Positions 57,611 through 64,000 of a stretch of 64,000 bases of DNA are shown piece after piece (the stretch's first letter is position 1; every line of letters begins with the position of its first letter). Position numbers and translations under genes: made by a program. The notes beneath the pieces were generated by a model. It had not been told where the DNA came from. It did not search any database and saw only the letters and a list, made by a program, of their open reading frames with translations. Origin of the DNA: Streptomyces hokutonensis (GTDB lineage: Bacteria > Actinomycetota > Actinomycetes > Streptomycetales > Streptomycetaceae); contig NZ_BARG01000065.1 in NCBI RefSeq assembly GCF_000376565.1, positions 39,063 to 103,062 on the forward strand. The letters are read 5' to 3'.

Positions 57611-58072
57611 GGGGACCTCCCGGGTGGTGCCTGCCGACGTCACGTGCGTCGCTGCTTCCGCTAGTCGAGTGTGGCCTGCCCGGGTGCAGCCTGCCACAAC
57701 CTTGCCGAGTTGCCCGGCGTGTCGGGCACGGGCCCGGACTCGCCGTTATGGCACGGTTACCTATTCGCAACGCTAAGTGACCAACTACGTCACCCTGTGC
57801 AACTGGCCCCCTCTGGGCGGTCCAAAAGGCCGCGGACGCCCTGGCAGGAGACCGCACCCAGGGCTCGCAACAGTACTCCATTTGGACCACGTGCGTGGAT
57901 TGGCACGCCACCCAACTTCTTGTGGGGGACGGGACTTGACGGTCCGGAGCGGGGTTCGGGCGATCTTGGAAGTGGCGTACTTCACGCAATAGCCCGAAAC
58001 GGAACCATCTGAGCCTCCCGCTCGTCGCGGGGAACCGGGTCCGGCCGATTCCCCGCCCGAGTCGCCCGACGG
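57611..58072. other. Long intergenic region upstream of sepH, no gene assigned
   Basis: This is 462 bp. Short plus-strand frames at 57671-58012 and 57777-57992 lack a ribosome-binding site and normal codon bias. A small inverted repeat GAAGT-GGCGT-ACTTC lies near 57968-57982. The sepH promoter must lie here; on the minus strand TTGCGA and CATAAC around 57740-57770 are only weak candidates. An unannotated small RNA cannot be excluded. Confidence 0.4.
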
Positions 58073-59395
58073 CTACTGACCCAGCACCCTTCGCAAGTAG
58101 TCGTTCTGGAACCGCCGTTCAGGATCCAGCCGGTCGCGCAGCGCCGTGAACTCGCCGAAGCGCGGATAGACCCCGGCGAAGTACTCGGCGTCCCGGGTGT
58201 GCACCTTGCCCCAGTGCGGCCGGCCCTCGTGCGCGGTGAGGATGCGCTCGGCGGCGGTGAAGTACGCCTGATACGGCGTGCCTTTGTACATGTGTACGGC
58301 GATGTAGGCGCTGTCCCGGCCGGAGGCGGTGGACAGGGCGATGTCGTCCGCGGGCGCGGTGCGGACCTCTACCGGGTAGCTCACCCTGAAGTCGGACTGG
58401 TCGACCATCGCCTTGAGTTCCCGCAGCGTGTCCACCAGGGCCGCGCGCGGGACGGCGTACTCCATCTCGACGAACCGGACCCGGCGGGGCGAGGTGAAGA
58501 CCTTGTAGGGGATGTCCGTGTACGTCCGCGTGGACCAGGCCCGGGTGGAGATCTGCGCGATGGTCGGGATGCTCGCGGGCGCCGCGCGGCCGACCCAGTT
58601 GGCCACCTGCCAGAGGCCGTTGGAGACGAACTCGTCCTCGATCCAGCCGGCCACCTTGCCCACCGGCTGCTCCGGGCCCGCGCTGCGGTTGTTGCGCTTG
58701 GTGTTGGTGCTGCCGGTGTGCGGGAACCAGTAGAACTCGAAGTGCTCGTTCTCGGCCCAGAGTTCGTCGAAGCGTCCGGTGACCTCGTCGAAGGTCATCG
58801 GCTCCTCGCGGGCCGTGAGCAGGAAGACGGGCTCCACGGCGAAGGTGATCGCGGTGACGACGCCCAGGGCGCCGAGGCCGATCCGGGCCGCCGCGAAGAC
58901 GTCCGGGTTCTCCTTCTCGGAGCAGGTGAGCACCGAGCCGTCGGCCGTCACCAGCTCGAGTCCCCTGATCTGGGCGGCTATGGAGGCCGATTCGCGTCCG
59001 GTGCCGTGGGTGCCGGTGCTGGTCGCCCCGGAGACCGTCTGCTCCATGATGTCGCCCATGTTCGTGAGAGACAGACCCTCGCGCGCGAGAGCCATGTTGA
59101 GTCTCTTGAGCGGGGTGCCCGCCTCGACCGTGACCGTCAATGCATCGCGATCAATGTTGCGGATGCCGGTCAACAGTTGAGGACGGATCAACACGCCGTC
59201 CGTGGCGGCGATCGATGTGAAGGAGTGCCCGCTGCCGACGGCCTTCACCGTCAGACCGTCCTCGCCGGCCCTCCGGACGGCCGCGGCCAGTTCCTCGACG
59301 GAGGCGGGCGTGACCTCCCGCGCGGGCCGGGACGCGACCGTCCCGCCCCAGTTACGCCACGTGCCGTTCTTCGCGCTCGCTGTGGTGCCCAACAA
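58073..59395 (-). CDS. FAD-dependent sugar/aldonolactone oxidase (D-arabinono-1,4-lactone oxidase family)
   Basis: The product is 440 aa from TTG 59395, with GGGGAGG 5 nt upstream. The N-terminal PCMH-type FAD domain holds KAVGSGHSFTSIAATDGVLI (residues 51-70); the His in SGHSF is the usual covalent flavin site. It continues with MGDIMEQTVSGATSTGTHGTG. The C-terminal ALO domain ends in HWGKVHTRDAEYFAGVYPRFGEFTALRDRLDPERRFQNDYLRRVL. It oxidises an alditol or aldonolactone with O2, releasing H2O2. Its start overlaps the end of the MFS gene by 44 bp, so the two are co-translated. Confidence 0.9.
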   Translation of the reverse strand: MLGTTASAKNGTWRNWGGTVASRPAREVTPASVEELAAAVRRAGEDGLTVKAVGSGHSFTSIAATDGVLIRPQLLTGIRNIDRDALTVTVEAGTPLKRLNMALAREGLSLTNMGDIMEQTVSGATSTGTHGTGRESASIAAQIRGLELVTADGSVLTCSEKENPDVFAAARIGLGALGVVTAITFAVEPVFLLTAREEPMTFDEVTGRFDELWAENEHFEFYWFPHTGSTNTKRNNRSAGPEQPVGKVAGWIEDEFVSNGLWQVANWVGRAAPASIPTIAQISTRAWSTRTYTDIPYKVFTSPRRVRFVEMEYAVPRAALVDTLRELKAMVDQSDFRVSYPVEVRTAPADDIALSTASGRDSAYIAVHMYKGTPYQAYFTAAERILTAHEGRPHWGKVHTRDAEYFAGVYPRFGEFTALRDRLDPERRFQNDYLRRVLGQ

Positions 59396-60599
59396 CGGTG
59401 CCTCCCCGACCCGGTGCCGGTCTGCTGAGCCGGCGGAACCCGAGGAAACCGACCGCGACCGCGACGGCTCCGGCGACCACCGGAACCCCGTACCCGGCCC
59501 GCGCTCCGGCTGCGTCGATCACCCAGCCGGCGACCGAGGAACCGAGCGCGACCCCGACCGCCAGGCCGGTGCTCACCCAGGTCATGCCTTCGGTGAGCTT
59601 CGCGCGAGGTACGTGCTCTTCTATGAGGGACATAGTCGTGATCATCGTGGGTGCGATGGACAGTCCCGCAAGGAACAGCGCCACGGCCAGAAGCGGCAAG
59701 TTTCCGACCAGTAGGAGGGGGATCATACTCACGGCCATCGTGCATATGCCCAGCAGCCACCGGCGTTCGGGCGCTCCCCGGAAGCGCAGCAGCCCGAACA
59801 CGACCCCGGCCACACAGGACCCCGCCGCGTACAGGGCGAGCACCACACTGGCGCCGCCCTTGTGACCCCGCTCGTCGGCGAACGCGACGGTGACCACGTC
59901 GACCGCCCCGAAGATCGCCCCGGTCGCCACGAAGGTGGCCACCAGCACCTGGAGACCGGCCGCCCGCAGCGCCGAGCCGCCTCCCTCTGCGCCCTTCACA
60001 CGCGGGTGCGGGGCTGGCTCGGTGGCGCGCTGAGCCGTCAGCCAGAAGACGCCCACCGCCAGGAAGCAGGCGGCCAGCAGGGGCCCCGCCTCCGGGAACC
60101 ACGCCGTGGACAGCCCGATCGAGATGATCGGCCCGAAGATGAAGCACACCTCGTCCACCACGGACTCGAAGGAGTACGCCGTGTGCAGCTGCGGGGTGCC
60201 CCGGTAGACGGCCGCCCAGCGCGCGCGGACCATCGCGCCCAGACTCGGCACCGAGCCGATCCCGGCGGCACACACGAACAGCACCCAGTCCGGCCACCCG
60301 AAGCGGGCGGCCAGCAGCAGTCCGGCCGCCGCCGTCAGCGCGACGAGCGTCGCCGGGCGCAGCACCCGCCGCTGCCCGTACTGGTCCACCCACCGTGAGA
60401 TCCGCGGCCCGATCACGGCGGCGGCCAGTGCGATGGTGGCCGACAGCGCGCCCGCGAGGCCGTAGCGCCCGTTGATCTGGGAGACCATCGTGACCACGCC
60501 GATGCCCATCATCGACAGGGGCATCCGGCCGAGGAACCCCGCGGCGGAGAAGCCCTTGGAGCCGGGGGCGGCGAACAGGGCGCGGTAGGGGCTGGGCAC
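59352..60599 (-). CDS. MFS transporter, 12-TM
   Basis: The product is 415 aa from GTG 60599, with GGAGT about 8 nt upstream. About 12 hydrophobic helices span the protein (MPLSMMGIGVVTMV, LAGALSATIALAAAVIG, LVALTAAAGLLLAARFG and so on to VPVVAGAVAVAVGFLGF). The loop motif SRWVDQYGQRRVLRP replaces the classical motif A. The substrate is unknown; coupling with the flavin oxidase suggests a sugar or sugar-acid link (inference). Confidence 0.87.
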   Translation of the reverse strand: MPSPYRALFAAPGSKGFSAAGFLGRMPLSMMGIGVVTMVSQINGRYGLAGALSATIALAAAVIGPRISRWVDQYGQRRVLRPATLVALTAAAGLLLAARFGWPDWVLFVCAAGIGSVPSLGAMVRARWAAVYRGTPQLHTAYSFESVVDEVCFIFGPIISIGLSTAWFPEAGPLLAACFLAVGVFWLTAQRATEPAPHPRVKGAEGGGSALRAAGLQVLVATFVATGAIFGAVDVVTVAFADERGHKGGASVVLALYAAGSCVAGVVFGLLRFRGAPERRWLLGICTMAVSMIPLLLVGNLPLLAVALFLAGLSIAPTMITTMSLIEEHVPRAKLTEGMTWVSTGLAVGVALGSSVAGWVIDAAGARAGYGVPVVAGAVAVAVGFLGFRRLSRPAPGRGGTVVGHHSEREERHVA

Positions 60600-60716
60600 T
60601 GGTGACTCCGGTCGAAAGGGCGCGGTGGCGGCTCGGTGGTGCGGGGGCGGCGATGTGATGACGGCTCAGTAAGGTGCAAATGCGGCTGATACAGCTTACG
60701 AGCAGGTGGGGCCCGT

Positions 60717-60777
60717 TGCACCCGCCCGTACCGCGCTCGATGCACCCGCCCGTACCGCGCTCGATGCACCCGCCCGT
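60717..60777 (+). repeat. 24-bp tandem repeat, 2.5 copies
   Basis: The unit starts TGCACCCGCCCGTACC; copies lie at 60717-60740, 60741-60764 and a partial one to 60777. The two full copies are identical. It is in the 272-bp divergent region between the MFS and ferrochelatase genes. Confidence 0.85.
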
Positions 60778-60871
60778 GCTGCCCCCGGCGCACCTCCCCG
60801 GAAGCCCCGGGTTCGCGGCCCGGCACCCCTGCGTTTCCCGGCTGTCAGTGGCGGGTGGCAGGATCGGAGAC

Positions 60872-61999
60872 ATGCCAGACGTGCTCGATGCCACTCCCTA
60901 CGACGCCCTGCTCCTGCTCTCGTTCGGCGGCCCCGAGGGCCCGGACGACGTGGTTCCGTTCCTGGAGAACGTGACGCGCGGGCGAGGCATCCCCAAGGAA
61001 CGCCTCAAGGAAGTGGGGCAGCACTACTTCCTGTTCGGCGGGGTCAGCCCCATCAACGACCAGAACCGCGCCCTCCTGGACGCCCTCCGCAAGGACTTCG
61101 CGGATCACGGCCTGGACCTGCCGGTCTACTGGGGCAACCGAAACTGGGCCCCGTACCTGACGGACACCCTGCGCGAGATGGTCGCCGACGGCCGCCGCCG
61201 CATCCTCGTCCTGGCCACCAGCGCCTACGCCTCGTACTCGGGCTGCCGCCAGTACCGCGAGAACCTCGCCGAGTCCCTGGCGACCCTGGAGGCCGAGGGG
61301 CTCGAGGTGCCGAAGGTCGACAAGCTGCGCCACTACTTCAACCACCCCGGCTTCCTGGAGCCGATGATCGACGGGGTGCTCGAATCCCTCGCCGACCTCC
61401 CCGAGGACGTCCGTTCCGGCGCCCATCTCGCCTTCTCGACCCACTCCATCCCGACAGCCGCCGCCGACAGCTCCGGGCCGGTCGAGGGCCACGGCGACGG
61501 CGGGGCGTACGTCGAGGAGCACCTGGACGTGGCCCGGCTGATCGCCGACGCGGTCAGCGAACGCACCGGGATCGACCACCCCTGGCAGCTCGTCTACCAG
61601 TCCCGCTCCGGCGCCCCGCAGATCCCGTGGCTGGAGCCCGACATCTGCGACCACCTGGAGGAGCGCCACAAGGCCGGCGTCCCCGCGGTCGTGATGGCGC
61701 CCATCGGCTTCGTCTCCGACCACATGGAGGTCCTCTACGACCTCGACACGGAGGCCACGGCCAAGGCCGGGGAACTGGGCCTGCCGGTCCGCCGTTCGGC
61801 CACCGTGGGAGCCGACCCGCGCTTCGCCGCCGCCGTCCGTGAACTCGTCCTGGAGCGCTCCGCAGCGGAGCGCGGGCAGCAGGTCACGCCCTGCGCCCTG
61901 GGCGCCCTCGGCGCGAGCCACAACCTCTGCCCGGTGGGCTGCTGCCCGGCCCGCGCCCCGCGTCCCGCCGCCGCGGGCGCCGACAGCCCCTACGCATGA
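60872..61999 (+). CDS. hemH: Coproporphyrin III ferrochelatase
   Basis: The product is 375 aa from ATG 60872 with GGAGA 1-5 nt and GGATCGGAG further upstream. It inserts Fe2+ into the porphyrin; actinobacteria use the coproporphyrin route, so cpfC is the functional name. Signature segments are LLLSFGGPEGPDDVVPFLENVTRGRGIP, YFLFGGVSPINDQNRALL, FSTHSIP (catalytic His) and PIGFVSDHMEVLYDLD. The C-terminus CALGALGASHNLCPVGCCPARAP holds four cysteines, consistent with the [2Fe-2S] cluster of actinobacterial enzymes. It precedes the inositol-phosphatase gene directly. Confidence 0.94.
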   Translation: MPDVLDATPYDALLLLSFGGPEGPDDVVPFLENVTRGRGIPKERLKEVGQHYFLFGGVSPINDQNRALLDALRKDFADHGLDLPVYWGNRNWAPYLTDTLREMVADGRRRILVLATSAYASYSGCRQYRENLAESLATLEAEGLEVPKVDKLRHYFNHPGFLEPMIDGVLESLADLPEDVRSGAHLAFSTHSIPTAAADSSGPVEGHGDGGAYVEEHLDVARLIADAVSERTGIDHPWQLVYQSRSGAPQIPWLEPDICDHLEERHKAGVPAVVMAPIGFVSDHMEVLYDLDTEATAKAGELGLPVRRSATVGADPRFAAAVRELVLERSAAERGQQVTPCALGALGASHNLCPVGCCPARAPRPAAAGADSPYA

Positions 62000-62007
62000 G
62001 GAGCGCC

Positions 62008-62823
62008 GTGACCGACCCCCTCCACCAGGAACTGCTGGCACTCGCCCAGGAGGCCGCCCACAAGGCCGGCGCGCTGCTGCGGGACGGCCGCCCGGCCGAC
62101 CTCGCGGTCGCCGCCACCAAGTCCAGCCCGATCGACGTCGTCACCGAGATGGACATCGCGGCCGAGAAGTTGATCACAGACCTGATTTCCGAACAGCGGC
62201 CCGACGACGGTTTCCTGGGCGAGGAGGGTGCCTCCGTCACCGGCACCAGCGGTGTCCGCTGGGTCATCGATCCGCTCGACGGCACGGTCAACTACCTCTA
62301 CGGACTGCCCACTTGGTCCGTCTCCATCGCGGCCGAGCTGGACGGCGAGACCGTCGCCGGGGTCGTCGCGGTCCCGATGCGCGGCGAGACGTTCCACGCG
62401 GTGCTCGGCGGCGGGGCGTGGGCCACGGGCGCGTGGGAGGGCGAACGCAGGCTCGCGTGCAGGCCCGCGCCGCCCCTGGAGCAGGCTTTGGTGTCGACCG
62501 GCTTCAACTACGTCACCGAGGTGCGGGTCCATCAGGCCGATGTGGCGCAGAAGTTGATCCCGTTGCTGCGGGACATCCGGCGGGGCGGCTCGGCGGCCGT
62601 CGACCTGTGCGATGTGGCCGCGGGCCGGCTGGACGGTTTCTACGAGCGGGGGCTGAACCCGTGGGACCTCGGCGCGGGGGACCTGATCGCCCGTGAGGCG
62701 GGCGCCCTGACCGGTGGACGGCCCGGAGAGCGGCCCGGGCGTGATCTGGCGGTGGCGGGAAGCCCGGGAGTCTTCGAACCCCTCCAGCGCCTCCTGGAGG
62801 ACTTCGGCGCCTGGCACGACTGA
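62008..62823 (+). CDS. Inositol monophosphatase family protein
   Basis: The product is 271 aa from GTG 62008, with GAGGAG 4 nt upstream; ATG 61996 overlaps the hemH stop but has no ribosome site. The Mg-dependent phosphatase motifs are intact: VDVVTEMDIAAEKLI, LGEEGASV, WVIDPLDGTVNYLYGLP (about residues 86-102) and GLNPWDLGAGDLIAREAGA. The substrate may be inositol-1-phosphate, histidinol-phosphate or a related compound; the family cannot be split by sequence alone. Confidence 0.92.
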   Translation: MTDPLHQELLALAQEAAHKAGALLRDGRPADLAVAATKSSPIDVVTEMDIAAEKLITDLISEQRPDDGFLGEEGASVTGTSGVRWVIDPLDGTVNYLYGLPTWSVSIAAELDGETVAGVVAVPMRGETFHAVLGGGAWATGAWEGERRLACRPAPPLEQALVSTGFNYVTEVRVHQADVAQKLIPLLRDIRRGGSAAVDLCDVAAGRLDGFYERGLNPWDLGAGDLIAREAGALTGGRPGERPGRDLAVAGSPGVFEPLQRLLEDFGAWHD

Positions 62824-62846
62824 CGCTCACAAGACCAACGGCGCGA

Positions 62847-62868
62847 GCCCTCACCCAACGGCGAGGGC
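62847..62868 (+). terminator. Weak hairpin after the inositol monophosphatase gene
   Basis: GCCCTC and GAGGGC form a 6-bp stem with a 10-nt loop, 23 bp after the stop. Confidence 0.4.
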
Positions 62869-62921
62869 CCACCCACTCCCACTGTCCCCACGCGTCGGCC
62901 GAGAGGGAGCCGTAGGGGCGC

Positions 62922-62989
62922 GCCGGTGTCGAGAGGCCCAGCGCGCGGAGGCGCGCAGCGCCGAGCACGGTGGGGCTCTCGACACCGGC
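62922..62989. repeat. Long inverted repeat with nested hairpin
   Basis: The arms 62922-62935 and 62976-62989 are perfect 14-bp complements (GCCGGTGTCGAGAG). Inside is a second stem GCGCGC-GGAG-GCGCGC at 62941-62956. It is not adjacent to any coding end and is much larger than a simple terminator. Confidence 0.75.
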
Positions 62990-63072
62990 TTGAGGCGCCC
63001 CGAAGGCGACCGAACCAAAAGAGGTGCGCGCGCACGGCGCCTGCCCAACACCGGCCCGGCTACCCGAAAGAC

Positions 63073-63125
63073 AAAAAGCAGCAGAACCCCGGCGCTGGAT
63101 TCGCCAGGGTTCCGCTTTTCTGCTG
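63073..63125. terminator. Bidirectional terminator with A/T tracts
   Basis: AAAAAGCAGCAGAACCC pairs with GGGTTCCGCTTTT...CTGCT around a GCGCTGGATTCGCC loop. It lies just beyond the stop of the small minus-strand gene. Confidence 0.6.
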
Positions 63126-63135
63126 TTTGCGCTGA

Positions 63136-63309
63136 TCAGACGCTCGTCGCGCTGACCTCCACACCGTGGTCGGCGGCGAGGCGGCGCAGGTCGTCCAACT
63201 CGGCCTGTTCCACCTCGACGAGGAAGTCGTCGCCCTCGTCGCGAGCCCGCGTCAGGTCGGTCTCGGTCGCCCTTATGCGCTGCAGAAGTCCTGCGGTGAA
63301 TGCGTCCAT
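63136..63309 (-). CDS. Small coiled-coil protein, conserved in streptomycetes
   Basis: The product is 57 aa from ATG 63309, with GGGGG about 6 nt upstream. The sequence MDAFTAGLLQRIRATETDLTRARDEGDDFLVEVEQAELDDLRRLAADHGVEVSATSV is almost wholly helical with heptad-like spacing of hydrophobic residues. The terminator beyond its stop and good third-position GC support it as real. Its position beside cutRS recalls the same arrangement in S. coelicolor (from memory). No function is known. Confidence 0.7.
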   Translation of the reverse strand: MDAFTAGLLQRIRATETDLTRARDEGDDFLVEVEQAELDDLRRLAADHGVEVSATSV

Positions 63310-63724
63310 GCTGCGCCCCCTCGTCCTGGGTCGTGGGTCGGGTGGCACGGGGGTGTGCCGTTCGGAAGGGGCGATCACGTCTGCGGATGCGGGTGCCCAG
63401 CGCTGCCCTGGCTGGGCGGCGACGGTGCCGGACACCCACGCCCGCTCTGCGGAAGCGTTGGACGTACCACAAGGTGGCTTGCCACATGCAGAGCGTGATC
63501 GCGGGGTGTAAAGCCGTCCTCCCCGCAGTCCCTCCGGTGGAAACCTCAACCCATCGAGAAAATCCCGCATTCCCGGGCCTCATACCCGACCTTCATCTTG
63601 CGCCCCGCCGCCTTACAGCCGACTTATGGCCGAAAAGGGCAGGATGGAGGTCACACAGCCACGAAGACCCTGCCCGCGTGCGCCGAAACGCGCTACGCGG
63701 GTGGACAGAGGAAGGACAAGCGAC
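63310..63724. other. Divergent region upstream of cutR
   Basis: This is 415 bp. It has a moderately AT-rich stretch at 63590-63630 (around TTACAGCCGACTTATGG) that may hold the cutR promoter. GGAAGGAC at about 63709-63716 is the cutR ribosome-binding site. No gene is supported. Confidence 0.4.
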
Positions 63725-64000
63725 GTGCGCGTACTCGTCGTCGAGGACGAGCAGCTGCTCGCCGATGCGGTGGCCACCGGACTGCGCCGGGAGGCCATGG
63801 CCGTCGACGTCGTGTACGACGGTGCGGCCGCCTTGGAGCGCATCGGCGTCAACGACTACGACGTGGTCGTCCTCGACCGCGACCTCCCGCTCGTGCACGG
63901 CGACGACGTCTGCCGCAAGATCGTCGAGCTCGGCATGCCCACCCGCGTGCTGATGCTCACGGCGTCCGGCGACGTCAGCGACCGTGTCGAGGGCCTGGAG
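63725..64000 (+). CDS. cutR: Response regulator CutR, 5' part
   Basis: The first 92 residues are visible from GTG 63725; the gene continues beyond the window. The receiver domain MRVLVVEDEQLLADAVATGLRREAMAVDVVYDGAAALERIGVNDYDVVVLDRDLPLVHGDDVCRKIVE has its phospho-Asp in VLDRDLP. An OmpR-type output domain is expected downstream. The name rests on strong similarity to remembered CutR sequence and on the locus order (hemH, inositol monophosphatase, small protein, cutR). CutRS is known for repressing actinorhodin production and for an envelope/secretion role. Confidence 0.85.
   Translation, partial: MRVLVVEDEQLLADAVATGLRREAMAVDVVYDGAAALERIGVNDYDVVVLDRDLPLVHGDDVCRKIVELGMPTRVLMLTASGDVSDRVEGLE

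Noticed and set aside
57671..58012. A 113-codon plus-strand frame upstream of sepH
   Set aside because: No ribosome-binding site, no third-position GC bias and no recognisable features.
60674..60871. N-terminal extension of ferrochelatase through the 24-bp repeat
   Set aside because: The family starts at the LLLSFGGPEG region; the extension would be repeats of MHPPVPRS with no counterpart in known enzymes, and ATG 60872 has a Shine-Dalgarno.
1..64000. Possible prophage, integrative element, CRISPR array or antibiotic cluster
   Set aside because: No integrase, transposase, cas gene, tRNA-flanking direct repeats, PKS/NRPS modules or regularly spaced repeats were found on either strand.

Overview
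The window is chromosomal DNA of a streptomycete. GC content is about 71-72 percent with strong third-position GC bias. GTG and TTG starts are common, and several genes appear to be leaderless. It carries marker genes of a Streptomyces core chromosome: hrdB (principal sigma factor), parE and parC (topoisomerase IV), sepH (FtsZ regulator), ptsH (HPr) and cutR. From memory, the gene order matches the hrdB-to-cutRS part of the Streptomyces coelicolor chromosome (roughly SCO5810-SCO5862); this could not be checked here. No tRNA, rRNA, CRISPR array, prophage or insertion sequence was found.

Layout. 1-9 kb: the 3' end of a histidine phosphatase, an ADP-ribosylglycohydrolase, a divergent MFS exporter/TetR pair with twin operators, rnhB, two unknown proteins, and a RecQ helicase with a phosphoribosyltransferase-like C-terminal domain. 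9-20 kb: a DUF4192 protein, a debranching-type glycosidase, a NrtR-like Nudix regulator, an ABC ATPase fused to membrane helices, a FadR-type regulator, hrdB and a secreted trypsin-like protease. 20-26 kb: parE and a membrane protein/NarL-type two-component operon. 26-34 kb: a solute symporter, then an ABC importer placed between two paralogous CitB-type response regulators; one of these is coupled to a CitA-type sensor kinase. 34-38 kb: a ferredoxin-like protein with an iron box, and two divergent citrate-synthase-type enzymes, one with a DNA-binding N-terminus. 38-39 kb: two small accessory genes of visibly lower GC. 39-48 kb: a CobW GTPase, parC, a pair of M16 peptidases, a c-di-AMP riboswitch controlling an M23 cell-wall peptidase, a GntR regulator and ptsH. 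48-64 kb: a PatA-type protein acetyltransferase, a nucleotide phosphodiesterase, thymidine kinase, small enzymes, sepH, a flavin oxidase/MFS pair, (copro)ferrochelatase, an inositol-monophosphatase-family enzyme and the start of cutR.

How it works together. Most of the window is housekeeping: transcription, chromosome decatenation, cell division, haem synthesis and PTS signalling. It is interleaved with small self-regulated modules. The most informative regulatory DNA is: twin 20-bp palindromes between the exporter and its TetR; a damage-type promoter directly before recQ; a DtxR/DmdR-type iron box touching the start codon of the ferredoxin-like gene; a cluster of TTGANTCAA palindromes between the two citrate-synthase genes; three CGAGCAMAA direct repeats between the ABC importer and an orphan response regulator; and the c-di-AMP riboswitch. 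No obviously new defence or biosynthetic system is visible. The best candidates for undescribed biology are the DNA-binding citrate synthase module, the duplicated-regulator ABC transporter module, and the RecQ-phosphoribosyltransferase fusion.
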